From assembly GCA_007922195.1 (NCBI GenBank), contig ML682001.1, positions 1,252,390-1,316,389 on the forward strand: 64,000 bases of DNA, in the 5' to 3' direction. The position numbers were made by a program, and so were the translations under genes. The stretch comes from Podocnemis expansa. Taxonomy: Eukaryota > Chordata > Testudines > Podocnemididae. Positions 21,758 through 33,494 of this stretch are shown here, piece after piece. The notes beneath the pieces were generated by a model. It made no database searches, had not been told where the DNA came from, and saw nothing but the letters and a program-made list of their open reading frames with translations. How positions within the stretch are numbered: position 1 is the stretch's first letter; every line of letters starts with the position of its first letter.

Positions 21758-21828
21758 TCACCATACCGACTTCAAATTGGTGGCTTAAATTCCTGTGGAA
21801 TGTTATTTTACACCATCAAGTGGTTCCA

Positions 21829-22048
21829 CAAAGGTAGCTGTGTTAATCTCTATATTGCAAAAACAACAGAAGTCCTGTGATACCTTAAAGACTAACACAT
21901 TTCTTTGGGCATAAGCTTTTGGAGGCTGCAACCCACTTCGTAAGATGCAATGAAGCATCTGACAAAGTGGGTTGGAGCCCATGAAGGCTTATGCCCAAAA
22001 CAATGTGTTAGTTTTTAAAATGTCACAGGGCTCTTGTTGTTTTTACTG
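21829..22048. mobile_element. Head-to-head Penelope-like dimer, variant B
   Basis: Minus arm 21829-21948 (GGTAGCTGTGTTAATCTC, GTCCTGTGATACC, AAGACTAACACATTTC, GCATAAGCTTTTGG) faces plus arm 21953-22048 (GCATCTGACAAAGTGGG, GGAGCCCATGAAGGCTTATG, GTTAGTTTTTAAAATGTCAC). The arms meet at the hammerhead-like cores. Confidence 0.8.
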
Positions 22049-22469
22049 TTAGACAGATGATTCATTCATCCCTAGAGATACTTGAATTTTAGTGGTGGCA
22101 GCTGTACCCATCCCTTATTTACTTCACACAGACATAGTGAACCTTTTTTAATATTTGCGATGTACTTTGAAATCCACAAATGATGGTTGCCACTGAAGGT
22201 GTAATATATTTCTTAATATTTTTATTAATACTTATTATTTCCTTAAACTACAGTGCACTGAACTCTCACAGAAAATATTGCCCTTATTGAAGATCACATT
22301 ACTTTCAAAAGATTATACAGTAAACTATGTTTTAACTCAGAGGATTCTGATGTGACACAGAAATCTGCATTCTGTACTCAGTAGAAAATTCTCTAGTACT
22401 TGGCATTTTTAAACTGAGATTTTTCTTTTTTTGAAAGATGCTCTGAAGCAGAAGTTACGGGCTTGATGA
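22049..22469. other. Unannotated AT-rich stretch
   Basis: No gene or repeat recognised. Confidence 0.4.
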
Positions 22470-22558
22470 AGGAATCACTCAGTGAACTTCTATGGCTAAT
22501 GTTATGCAGGAGATCAGACTAGATGATCACAATGATTCCTTCTAATCTTAAAGTCTAA
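22470..22558 (+). mobile_element. CR1 3' tip
   Basis: ATGCAGGAGATCAGACTAGA, TGATCACAATGATTCCTTCT and CTTAAAGTCTAA are the last bases of an old CR1 copy. A MITE is inserted at its end. Confidence 0.7.
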
Positions 22559-22951
22559 GGCTATGTCTACACATGCATTATTATTTCAAAATAAGGATTT
22601 CGAAATGAGTTATTTCAAAATAAAATTCTTATTTTGAAATATGTTAATTCGAATTAACAAAATGTTAATTAGAATTAAGGGAAAGCCTGCAATCCAAACG
22701 GCTGTTATTTCAAAATGGTTATTTTGAAATAAAGCCGTTTGGACCTGTTGTTTCGAAACAGTTCTTTCGAAACAACAGGTCTACACAGTGTTGTTTCGAA
22801 AGAACAGATCTAAACAATGTTATTTCGAAATATCCCTTCCGAAATAACGGCCGTTTCAAGGGGGGGCCAGGTTTTACTTTTTTGAAATGACGATTCTTAT
22901 TTCGAAAGGATGGGAGCCATCCTTTTGAAACAAGAAAACATCGTGTAGACC
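22559..22951. mobile_element. Harbinger-type MITE of TTTCGAAA palindromes
   Basis: Left end GGCTATGTCTACACATG. The right end GTGTAGACC appears to have lost about five bases of the inverted repeat. TAA flanks both sides (22556-22558 and 22952-22954). The interior is TTTCGAAA, TTATTTTGAAATA and GAATTAAC words. A further TTATTTCGAAATAAG lies outside at about 22960-22976. Confidence 0.75.
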
Positions 22952-22954
22952 TAA

Positions 22955-24497
22955 TTTCTTTTATTTCGAAATAAGTGCATACCAATAATAAAGCTATTGA
23001 ACTAAAATCCTATTGGACTCCATAAATGAAAACCTGTCTCTGTTGTGGTCAGTGGTAGAACTCCCACTGATTTCAAAGGAACCAAGATTTCAACCTATTT
23101 ATAGGTAATTTTCTCCACTAATTCTTCCTCTTAGTATAATCTAGCTCTGGGTTTTCAGAAAAAATCATTTTGCATTTTAAATGTGTTTTTTTTCCAGTAA
23201 GAGTTAGGCAATCATCGCTCTTAATTCTACATCTGATCGATCATTTATGCAATGCCATCAGGTCCACATGATGCTTTCTTTTCCGAAGAAAGCAGCCGCA
23301 AGATTGACTAATATGCAGCATGGTTTATTTCTGTGCTGCTCAGGAGCCTGAAGAACAAAAAGTACAAAAATAAAGTACAAATAAAGTATAAAAAAAGAAA
23401 AAAAAGGAGAGTATTCAATCAAGCATCACCTGCACAAAGACAAACGGGATTTAATTTTTTCCCCCCGAAGAGCAACTTTACACAAAATCCCATATTCGTG
23501 TTGAATGAAGTAGAGAAAAGCAAAGGGAAAAATGATTCTAAGGAGCTACAGACAAGAGAAAAGGAACCTTTTCATAAAGCATAATTGCTTTTATTGCTTC
23601 TTTATAATTAAAAATGAGATGAAGAGGGAGGGAGGAAAAACAGAATCTTTTCCTTTTTTTTTTAATTGAATTTGAAGGTTGTAGGCTGTCCATAAAAGAA
23701 CAACTTTGAAACAGTTCTTTTGTGTTTTCCTGTTAATTCTTGTCTGCTTCCTTTTCTTCCTCAGCTCATTTTATGTGTGTTTCTCTCTGTGATAGACAGC
23801 AGGTTTTCCACAGACTCTCTGTTTTAATATCTAACACATTATGGTTAGAAAGAGTAATGAATCCTATTACGAAAAAGAGCACAGGCTGTTAGCTGGTGTT
23901 CATCAACGTGACAATAGGATGAAATTAGGAAGGAGAAAATAGAGACTGAACACCCGAAAAGTGGAGTAGTCACCCTAGGGAAGTGTGGAAACCCCATTGG
24001 TTGAGCCATTTAAAACTAGACTTTTACAAAGCTCTAGAGAATACATAGGAGGGAACACTTCTGCCATAACTAATGAGTCTTTCTTGTCTCTAACATTTAT
24101 GAGTCTCATCATATCGTCAGTATATAAATACAGAGCACTGATTAATCAAGTGTGTTGCAGTGGGCGTAGGACACTACCGCTGTCCTTGGTCTGTGTTTGC
24201 AATTGAAACAATTGAGATGCCTAGTAGGGGGAAGGGATAACACAGCGGCATGTAGCGTACGAAGACTGCCTGAGTATAAAACGCTGTGTGGAAATGAAGC
24301 ATGGTTTAGGTGAGCAGAGCAGAGTGCCTTACTTGTCCGAACCCTGGGATATATACATTACATGGCTCTCCACATGTCCAACGAATGCCATCCACGTCTA
24401 CAACGGTTTCTGTAGTAGTGTATGTACCGCTGCCTCCCTTCTGCCAGGACCTTCCATGCCACGTGTAGCCACATACCAGACTGACAAGCATGGACAG
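22955..24497. other. Repeat-poor stretch, possible conserved element
   Basis: No gene. About 23150-23340 (CTACATCTGATCGATCATTT, TTTCCGAAGAAAGCAGCCGC, TATGCAGCATGG) has balanced, non-repetitive wording suggestive of conserved non-coding DNA. A-rich low complexity follows at 23345-23410. Confidence 0.3.
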
Positions 24498-24848
24498 CAA
24501 TGTTCCCTCTAATTTTTCATAGGTTGTGTTCACAAAAAATATCTTTTGTGCAAATGTTTGGATCCAGTGTCCAAATTTGTGCACACTCCAGTGAGTGTGG
24601 TCAAACTTGCGAGTACAATGAAGTGTGTATGATGCAAATAATATCTACATTTTATTTTGATGTGGTGATGGAAATGATTTTATAAATTACAGAACCTTAC
24701 TGGAAACATGCTACTTGAAATCACCTTCTTCAAGTAGCATAAAAATATTAGTACTGTTGAATTTTTTTCTGTGCACTTTATTTTGTTATGTGCATGGTTT
24801 CACAACCTGTATGCGCATGCACATGTGCACAGCTTAGAGGGAACATAG
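24498..24848. mobile_element. Non-autonomous hAT-type element
   Basis: Left end CAATGTTCCCTCTAATTTTT, right end AGCTTAGAGGGAACATAG: an inverted repeat of about 14 bases like that of 6271-6640. The 8-bp duplication is no longer clear (GGAC on both sides). The interior has alternating TGTGCACA-type words. Confidence 0.7.
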
Positions 24849-24871
24849 GACTGGGCAGAGCCTTTCACTAT

Positions 24872-25231
24872 GGCTGTGTTCACACACAGGGATTATTTCG
24901 ATACAAGCTGTGTCGAAACAACGTGTATCGCAATAATGCCTTATTTCGAAATAACTTAATTCGAATTAAGGAAAAAAGCTCAAAGCGAAATAGCAGTTTC
25001 AGGCAACAGTTATTTCGAAACAAGTCACTGTTGTTTCAAAACAACATGTTCGGATGGCATTGTTTTGAAACAATCATTTTGAAATAACATTGTTTCATCC
25101 CCACATGGGGTTTAAGTTGTTTCAAAACAAAGCCGTTGTTTCGAAACAACCATGCGTCATGGGAACAGGGTATTTCTTATTTCAAAACAACCTCTGTTGT
25201 TTCGAAATAAGAGTGCTGTGTGAACACAGCC
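24872..25231. mobile_element. Harbinger-type MITE of TTTCGAAA palindromes
   Basis: Same family as 3711-4177: ends GGCTGTGTTCACACACAGG and CTGTGTGAACACAGCC, TAT duplication at 24869-24871 and 25232-25234. Interior of GTTTCGAAAC and ATTTCGAAAT words, many decayed to CA or TG. Confidence 0.85.
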
Positions 25232-25234
25232 TAT

Positions 25235-27475
25235 GATGTGTAAATGCACATATATCTACTCTACACTCTGCCGTGTTCTCTCTGAAGCCAATGAAAACCG
25301 AAGGGGTTGCAAAGCATATAAACCATAGCAAGATCCAGTCCCCAAATGCCTGGAGTGATATCCCAGAAGGGATGGCATCCCAGAAGATCCTGTGCTGGCT
25401 CAGTGATAGAAGCATGCTATCTCTCTTTCACGTCCCTTCTCAAAACCACCATATAGCACCATATCGGGAGCAAAATCCCTTCCACTTGCCTGTAACTTAC
25501 TACAGTCAGCACATAACTCTACTTTAGCCTGGTGCGTCTATAGAGACAAGTCAAGAATTACTTTCTTAAAAGAGTCAATAAGATGCCAAGTGCTATTTGT
25601 TGTTTAAACCTTTCAAACGCCCCATCACATGAAATATTCAGCAGTGAATTACAGTGCCTGACATCTAACAGAATGATTTCTTCCTGTAGCAAGATGGTTT
25701 AAATGGAGTGTGATTTTGCTACTCCTTTTGGCAAGTGCAAAAGAAAGCGTCCTGATTACCATTTTCAATGGTCCAAGGATGTAGTGTTCTTGAAAAGAAA
25801 TAGCAAGTAAATAAATGTTGAAAGTATTTATGGCTTTGCCTTTCTTTTTATTTCTTTTTAATAGAAATGTTTTCTTGAGGGAATTCTATCATGGGTTTGC
25901 AAGCAGAATTCACACTTTATCTTAACCTGTGACAAATAAGCTTGAAAAGAACTCAGTGCTGCTGGGGGCAAAAGCTAGATTTACAGTTTGCCTGAATGAA
26001 AAATGCATAGTCAGAACATCAGCAGGAATATTTCAGGGGAAGGGAAATGATGGTATCAGACAGAGATGGAATAATTGTGGAGAAAAAAACCCAACCAATC
26101 TCTACTGGGAATAAATCTGGGACCTTCCCAGGCAAGAGAGGATAAAACATGAATCAATAAATATAAGACATTGCATTGGATATCTCCAGAAAAGCACCAG
26201 TAGGGAATCTTGGACATGTTATGATATTTTTCTCTCTTCCACTCTTTCCCAAATCATTTATTTGATCTAGAGACAATTTATTTGGAACTTTGTCATTATT
26301 AGATGGGGGTTTTGTTCCTTTCTGTGACCTGCTATTGCCAAAGCAGGCTGAGACTCTTTTTAACCTTTTATCTCCCATACCCAAGAAAAAGAATGGTCTT
26401 GTGTTGAAGTACTTGGCCATCACAGGAGATCTGGAGTCAGTTTCTAGCACTGTCACAAAATTCTTGTATGACCTTAGGCTTTATCTGTCTCAGTTTCCTA
26501 TTTGCAACATGAGGATAAAACTTCCTTTTTTTGTCTTGTCTAGTTAAGTTGTATGCACTTTGGAGAAGCGGTTGTCTCTTCCCATGTGTATATACAGCAC
26601 TGGCTCGGATGGATACCTTATCTTGATTGGGACACCTAGGTGCTGCTGTAGAACAAATAATAAAAAATCAGACTAGGACATGGGTTGGAAGCACAAGATG
26701 CAGAAGTGAATTCTCAAAATGGAGGCTTTGCCAAGCCCTGCTCTGAATATCATGCCAGGAATTGGACACAGAGCACAGAATTAAAGAAATTCATGTAGGA
26801 TGGAGAGAAGAGAGAGCCTGGAGTATTGAGTCCAGTTTAAGACCTGAGGCCTGAATCATGGCTAGCAAAGTCCAGCCATGCCATGAAGCAAGTCAAGCCA
26901 TCTGTTAAAGCACGTGCTTAAAAGTTCAAGGGCCGATACATGAACTTGGCAAGGGCACTACGTGTGCTGGCAAAAGTCAAGCACTTCTGATAAGCACCAG
27001 ATACTGGGTACGCACGTGACACATCCTGACCTAAAGCTGGTTGAGAGGGGTTAACAGAAGTGATGAAGAGGAATGTTTGATGTGAGACGTCAGGAGCCAG
27101 GCATAAGTGGAGGTAACAAGCAGATATAATGAAACATCTAAGGTGGTACATAAATTGTTTGTCCCAGTCTATGAATGCCGGGCACCTTGCCTTAACCCTT
27201 CATGCAGTTGAGAGGACAACAGAAATTCCCACTGCTCACAGAGTCAGTCCTTGCCATGGGGTATTTACGTGTCACTGTACCTCTGGCTCCTATGGGACTC
27301 AAAGCCTGTGTCTTAAGGGCAATTAACGGCCAAGTGCTTTTGTCACTGAACCGTGCCTGTGTCTCTATGAGTAACCTTGAGGTCCGCTGAATTATCAGGC
27401 TGCATTCCTGGCTGGAGTCCCTAGAAAAGAAGCACTGAGCAGGCGTAACCACTTGGCATCAGTACCGACATTCTT
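25235..27475. other. Non-coding stretch with SINE trace
   Basis: No gene. About 26445-26660 (GTATGACCTTAGGCTTTATC, CTCAGTTTCCTATTTGC, GTATATACAGCACTGG) is a decayed MIR on the plus strand. Frames at 26154-26456 and 26290-26547 overlap it and have no domain. Confidence 0.35.
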
Positions 27476-27725
27476 AATGACAGAGCGTTGGCCTATCGAT
27501 GGCCATTGGCCAACGTGGAAGGGTCAGAACTCTGTGCTCAGGGTGCCTCTAAATCTTTGACTGCCACAAGCTGTGACTGGATAAAAGGGTGGGATCACTC
27601 AACATTGCCCTTTCCATGGATTCCCTCTGAAACCTCTGGCATTGGCCACCACTGGAGGATGGGGTCATGGGCTAGATGAAAAACTGGTTTGACCCAGCAT
27701 AGCCATTCTTGGGTTCCTAACCCAA
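27476..27725 (+). mobile_element. Old CR1/L3-like LINE 3' end
   Basis: The end GGGCTAGATGAAAAACTGGT, TTGACCCAGCATAGCCATTC and TTGGGTTCC matches the terminal wording of old CR1-like LINEs. Upstream text is 3' untranslated. Confidence 0.6.
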
Positions 27726-27727
27726 GG

Positions 27728-27945
27728 GTTAGGAAATAAATAATAATAAACAGCACCTTCCATCTGAGCATGCTATATTATCTTGCAAAGATGATTTAAA
27801 CCTCATAAAAACTCCTGTGAAGTAGGTAAGCATTAACAGCTTCATATTACCAATGAAACAATCAAAAACTAAAGAGGTCAAGTGACTCTATGGTCATACA
27901 AATAGCCAGTGGCTGATTTGGATAGAGAAGCTGGAGGACTGATTT
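27728..27945 (+). repeat. MIR-like SINE remnant
   Basis: CCTCATAAAAACTCCTGTGA, AGTAGGTAAGCATTA, AGGTCAAGTGACTCTATGGTC and AGCCAGTGGCTGATTTGG follow the MIR core order, diverged. Confidence 0.55.
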
Positions 27946-27971
27946 GCAGCACTTTGCTCTCCATACTAGAC

Positions 27972-28145
27972 CTGTGGTTCACAATCATTTGCAGGTCATG
28001 ACACACTTGGTGGTGTATTGCGACCATACAGGACACACCAGCCCACCACTCTCTCACCCAATCCAGCCATCTCCGTGGCTCTCCATGACACATCATTGTG
28101 TGGCAACATGGTAATGTGTCCTGACACAGTAGTTGAGAAGCACTG
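27972..28145. mobile_element. Non-autonomous hAT-type element, family 1
   Basis: Begins CTGTGGTTCACAATC and ends GTAGTTGAGAAGCACTG. Flanks TACTAGAC (27964-27971) and TATTAGGC (28146-28153) agree at 6 of 8. The interior GACACACTTGGTGGTGTATTG matches 18974-19150 and 37144-37341. Confidence 0.75.
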
Positions 28146-28283
28146 TATTAGGCAGCACTGCAGAAGGGAGGAGAACAAGGGTAATTTGGCCTAAGGAAAG
28201 ACTGTGTTACAGATGGAAATAAAGTATCAACACCTGTAATACCAAAAGTCAGTATATTAACTTTGTGCACATCATTAAATAAG

Positions 28284-28521
28284 TCCTGGTCTATACTGGG
28301 AACTTACATCAACCTAGCTGTATCTCTCAGGGGTGTGAAAATTTCTGGTGTAGAAGTGCAAGGTCCATGGAAGAATGCTTCTGTTGACCTAGCTATCACC
28401 TCTTGGTGAGGTGGTGTAACTCGAACAATGAGAGGATACCTCCCAGTCAGTGTAAGTGGTGTCTACACTGAAGCCCTGAAACTGTGTGTTGTAGCATTTT
28501 GAGTGTAGGCACACCTAACCT
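28284..28521. mobile_element. MITE, GTCTACACT-type
   Basis: Left TCCTGGTCTATACTGGGAAC with right GAGTGTAGGCACACCT as loose inverted ends. Interior words CCTAGCTGTATCTCTCAGGG, GGTGTGAAAATTTC and GTTGACCTAGCTATC are familiar from turtle MITEs. The duplication is not resolved. Confidence 0.6.
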
Positions 28522-29060
28522 TCTGCAGGTTCCTCTTCTGTGACCCTCCTTCTCTACACCTTTATTCCTCCTCTTCCCCAGCTGTGGTTGTAGGTGTTAT
28601 GTGTCAGGCTGGGGGCAAGCAAATGGCATGCAACAGACACAGATGACTTCTAGGTCACAGATTGTAGGCCATCCAAGATGGAGGATTATCCTGGAGAGCA
28701 GTAACTCTGAACAGAATTTAACACTCATGCTGAATAACCAGGTGAATGTGAGTAATGCAGGGGCTAAGAGGGTTAATTAATTAGATAAATAATTAGCCCT
28801 AGACACAGAATTAGCTCTAGATCCAGCCTATCTGTGACCATTAATGGAATAAAGTGGCCAATTCTCATGTGAAAACTTGTCTTCTGTTGAAGAGCTAAAA
28901 GAGCTCACTTTAGTTAGATTACCAATTAGAAAGTTAAAAACTAATTTGATTATTACTCACATGATAAGAAGGCAACTGACTCCCATCAGATTCTTTAATC
29001 TATTAGACAAAGACACAGCAAGTGCCAATGTTTGCAGCTGTCAGCAAAGTCAAATCTGTG
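28522..29060. other. Unannotated non-coding stretch
   Basis: No gene or repeat recognised. Confidence 0.4.
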
Positions 29061-29220
29061 CTTAAGGTTTGTGACAGAGAGTGGTTAACCACTGGAACAG
29101 TTTATCTAGGGATGTGGTTAATTTGTGCTCACTTGGAGCCTTTAAATCAAGATTAGATGTCTTGCTCAGAAAAGTCTTTCTAGTTCAATCACCAAACTCA
29201 TCTTTACAAGTCTAACAGTC
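29061..29220 (+). mobile_element. Old CR1 LINE fragment
   Basis: GAGTGGTTAACCACTGGAAC, TAGGGATGTGGT and GGAGCCTTTAAATCAAGATT correspond to the VVNHWNRLP..VV...SLE..K.RLD stretch of CR1 reverse transcriptase, decayed. Confidence 0.6.
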
Positions 29221-29894
29221 ATACTGACATACAGGTGAGCTGGTTTGGTTTTCAGCTTTGAATCTGTCACTGCTTTGTGATGTCTACAGTCTCAGCAAAA
29301 GCTGATGTTTGACTGACCAGCATCACATACTCACTGCGAAGCAACTACGTCTGCTAAGAAACATGGGTATTCGCAGGGAAAGACTGTTTGGACAACTTGT
29401 CAGATTTCCTAATCCCCATCCCTATGCGACCGTACAGCCTCATAGTGGCAAGAACATCAATTATTTGGGTGCCAAAGAGACATAGGGGACGTACACCATG
29501 TGTACTTAGCTAGACACTTCATGGAAGGAGGTTTTAGTTCTTTTGGGAGAAAAAGTCATGTATGTGCTACTTCTTTTTGACCTTCTCTCCATCTCCTCTG
29601 ATCCTTGTCTCTCTCCTCCAGGATGTCTTGCCATACTATCCGCCTCTTCCCTTGCACATGCCATCCTGTTGCCTTGTCCTGCCCTTTGTCTTGTTTCCTT
29701 CCTCCATTTTTATACTTCTCAGCAATCCAGATCTTCTTTTTCCCCAGACCATAACAGCCCAGAGATTCTATTTCTCTGAGAAGGGTGGATTAGCTCCTTA
29801 GCAGTGGACCATGTTCAAGGGAAGATGGGCAAGTTGATTCTCTTTTCTACCCTGCTGCATGGTGCCTACTGAATACAGGGGATAGGATACTGTG
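29221..29894. other. Unannotated non-coding stretch
   Basis: No gene or repeat recognised; a CT-rich segment at 29570-29740 gives two chance frames. Confidence 0.4.
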
Positions 29895-29902
29895 CTTTAA
29901 TG

Positions 29903-30119
29903 CAGTGTTTCCCAATCAGTGTGCCAGTACACACAGGTGTGCCCTCAGGTCTGAGCAAGTGTGCCCCAAAATTTTTTGAAAAATTACTCCAAGAGCTCTG
30001 GATTGGCTCATTGGCGTATGCATATTCATGAGTTCATTTGGAAACTCTATGGTGGTGTGCCTCAAATTAATGAAAGGGAGCAAGGTGCGCCATGGCAGGA
30101 ACAATGCTGGGAACCACCG
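29903..30119. mobile_element. Non-autonomous hAT-type element, family 2
   Basis: Begins CAGTGTTTCCCAATC and ends GCTGGGAACCACCG. Flanks CTTTAATG (29895-29902) and CTTTAGTG (30120-30127) agree at 7 of 8. The interior speaks of GTGTGCC repeats. Confidence 0.8.
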
Positions 30120-30127
30120 CTTTAGTG

Positions 30128-32514
30128 ACCCTGGTCTGGTCAACATTCCCGAAAGAACTTTTAGTGGTGCTTTGTCCCAGGCTTCATAATTTGGATCCAC
30201 AGCCCCCATCCTATCTCAGGTCATAGGCACCAGCTGGATGTCAAGTGGTAAAGCATTTTTTGAGTTACTATTGTCCTGGGCTGTGTGGGGTCTGGTGGTT
30301 TAGAAATGAAAGGTTCTTTGCCCTGTTATAGTATTTCTCTCACTCCCCACCTTTGGAATGGAATTTCTCCTCGCGTCGCAGCATTCTAGCTCTGTGGGTC
30401 AGATTCTCATGTCAGTGATGCTAGTATATATTTGGAGTCAATGCATAAAATTCAGTGAAAGAAAATGAGTAAAGAGAAATCCCATATATAGAATCTTCAG
30501 TGGTGTTATCTGGATTTAGAAAGTGTTAATGAGAGTAGAAGCGGGCTCTTTTCAGGTATCCTTTTATATAAGTCATGCATGCTATGCAAGTTAAATTCTC
30601 CTCCTCATTGTTTCCATATAGATCAAAGCCATGCTGTATTTACTGTCAGCATATTAAAGAGTTATTTGGACTTTATTTAATCTCTGATTCACTTATCTTA
30701 TTTAAACATTAATTATACATGGAATAATTCTTGCAACTTTCCCAGGCTGTTAATGAATGTGGGACTGATTTATTGTAACTCTGAGTTCATTACATCACAA
30801 ATAATTTCACCTTCTTAAACCTCAGTGGAGGCTTTTCCTGCCAATTAGTATTTAACATACATGTTTTATGGGATCTAACTTAAAAGGGGATTCAGACTGA
30901 TGTTGTAAGTCTCGCGAAGTACCTTTCAAAAATTGTTATCAAAAGGAGACAGGTGCCATTCCCGAGAATTGTAAGTTGCGACAGATTGCTCCAGAATGAC
31001 CCTCTTACAGTCAGCATCTTTAGTTTAAATTGGAAATCCTTAAACACATTGGGATTACTAATTGCTCATGGCAAGGCTGCTGAAAATGTAAATTTCTAAT
31101 TAAAATATAAATTAAGCCTCACAAATGAATACCTGCTATCTCTCGAATGATACGCAAAAGTTCTATGCTGTTAATTAATGTTATCACCTATTAGCTTTAT
31201 TTACATAAGCAGATACAATTCAAGTCCCTTTGCTTTTGCTTATATATAGCATTTTAAATATATATATATATATATATTTAAAGAAATAATGACTCTGATC
31301 CTTCCCTGTGTATTCTAATCACAGATTTGTTGCGTTCTCTTTCAACATGCCCTTGAAGTTTTCTGGATGTATTTTCCTTTGGTTAACTCTATGCTTGGTA
31401 CCAAGAGGTGGGAATCAGTGGAAAGAGTATGCAGGAAATTGCTTTTGAACATCTCTGTATAAAAGAAAGCTAACATGCATTATGTTCAAAGTCTCAATGG
31501 ACCAGATAATTATTTACTATTCCTAACTTTGAATATTCTTTTAGCCAGTTAAATAGATTATAAATGTTGCATTAAAACCATAAAGCTCCTTCTGTCTTAA
31601 TAAATCATTTAAAATGCTCCCACATTCATCTCTTAGGTATGAATATGTATAACGACATGTTCTGCACTTCAGGCTCGTTTCCCAAGGAAAAACTTGACAT
31701 TTTGTTAGTGTTTCTTTAATGGTGCCAGGTAATAAATAGTACCGTATGAATGATCAACAATAACAGCAAGAAAAGAAAGTCAGAGCTTATTGACGAATGA
31801 GACTAGAGAAATGTCTTTCACAATTCAACAAGGAATGTTGTCCTACAGAAACTGTCCTGTCATCAAATCCCAGTCCTCAGGCAACTTTCCGGGTTATCTC
31901 AGTAACTTTTTCCTTACCCACAAACCCCTAAAAAAGATGTATTTTTGCTAGAAATGCCTGTGTTCTCAATAGCACTAGGAAGAAGAATTGTTTTTGTTTC
32001 TGACTTTTGCTCTTCCTGCATGGGTTAGTTTTTGGTTGAAAGGTTTGAATGAACCAAAAACTTCCATCTAAATTTTAACTGAAATTGTTACTTTTCCAAC
32101 TAACTTATTACTGGCTTCCACTCAAGTGGCTCTGACCCAAAGCTGAACCATAACCCAAGTCAATATGACACCATGACCAAAATCCATATGGATTTAACCT
32201 AAAGTGGAATCTGGCTTTCAGACCTTTCCAGTTTCATTTTTAAATGCAAATTAGAGTGATAAGTGTTTCTCATTCAAGACAGGCCAGAGCTCCAGAATTC
32301 AGAGCCAGAACTGATTATGTAACACCCAAAAGTTTAGCAGGATTTCCATCCCAGGTGTTGGTCCAGTCCATTTTCATGACAAAGGCCATGTGCAAAATTT
32401 GGATCCAGATCTGAACTTGGGTTTAGGATGACCCTCAAGAACCTGAGGTGTTAACTAAGGTGTTTGCGTTTGAGCTCATATTGACTTCTGATCTTCCAGA
32501 CCCTCTTGTTGTTG
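30128..32514. other. Repeat-free AT-rich block, candidate conserved DNA
   Basis: About 2.4 kb with no transposon wording and no gene. From 30600 to 31250 there are several TAATTA homeobox-type sites (30707, 31094, 31168) and mixed unique sequence. A (TA)n tract lies at 31257-31277. Conservation is a guess. Confidence 0.3.
31257..31277. repeat. (TA)n microsatellite
   Basis: About ten TA units. Confidence 0.9.
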
Positions 32515-32709
32515 ACCAAAGTATAGACTCAAAGAAATGTAGGGCTGGATGGGAACTCAGGAAGTTATAATAGTTGAGTCTCCAATGGGCTGCAATAATT
32601 TACATTCTTTTTCATTGTTTGGTTTAGTGGGTGGGTGCTGGATGGTACATGTGGCTGGACAGTAGAGGATATACATGAGGTCAGAGTTGGTGATCACCTT
32701 AAACTTTAT
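32515..32709. mobile_element. Two CR1 3' tips
   Basis: A minus-strand tip (AAAGAAATGTAGGGCTGG, 32529 onward) and a plus-strand tip (ACATGAGGTCAGAGTTGGTG and CCTTAAACTTTATGA up to 32709). The plus tip is where the MITE cluster begins. Confidence 0.55.
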
Positions 32710-33447
32710 GATTATGTCTACACTGCAGCCTTAGCTCAACTTAACCTTCCTTAAGTTGACCTAAGAAAAGCTCCATCCACATCGGGAATCTATTAAGCTG
32801 ACTCAAGTGCTTCCTTAAATCGACTTAATAACTCCACCTCTTAAGATCGACTTAATGCTTAAGTTGACCTTATTAAGTCAGCTTGAGCCAGTGTAGATGG
32901 GGAATAGTCCTTAAGTTGACTTAATAATGCTTAAGTCAACCTAGCAGATGGCAGTGTGGTTGTAGGCAGTCTACAGGGCTATGTCTACACTTGCAAATTA
33001 GTTCAAATTAAGGATGCTTTATCTGAACTAACTTATTCCCTGCCTCCACTAGGCTTGCATTAGTTTGAATTAAGACATTTCTTAGTCTGAGCTAATGAAA
33101 ACTTAATTTGAAGTAGAAAGACCTGCCCATGAGGTCAAACTAAGCCCTTAGTTCAATCCTTAGTTTGAACTAACAAAGTGGACTTAAATGTTCACACTGT
33201 GCCAAGTTCAAACTAAGGGCAGTTAGTTCGAATTAACAAAGTGAGTTAAATCAAAGTAACTCTAATTCGACTTAGTCCACATTGTTAATTCAAACTAATA
33301 AGTTTGAATGTAGTTCAAACTACATTCAAACTTATTAGTCCAAATTAACAAATTTGAGCTAAGTTTGGGAAGTACAGACATAGCCCAGGAGTTATGAATG
33401 TGGACGTTCTAAGATGACTTAACAGAGCCTCCAGTGTAGACATACCC
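32710..33447. mobile_element. AAGTCGACTT-type MITE carrying a nested MITE
   Basis: The outer ends are ATTATGTCTACACTG and CAGTGTAGACATACCC. Its interior (TTAAGTTGAC, AAGTCGACTT relatives) is interrupted at 32977-33385 and resumes with GAGTTATGAATGTGGAC. Flanks TAT and AAT differ at one base. Confidence 0.75.
32977..33385. mobile_element. Nested Harbinger-type MITE, TTAGTTCGAATTAA words
   Basis: Ends GGCTATGTCTACACTTGC and AGTACAGACATAGCC. A CAG duplication (32974-32976 and 33386-33388) lies inside the outer MITE. The interior is made of AGTTCAAATTAA, TTAGTTCGAATTAAC and similar palindromes, a third word family with the same termini. Confidence 0.8.
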
Positions 33448-33494
33448 AATGACTGTATGACTGTAGTTCCTTTTGGCCTGGCCTTAGACTCTAT

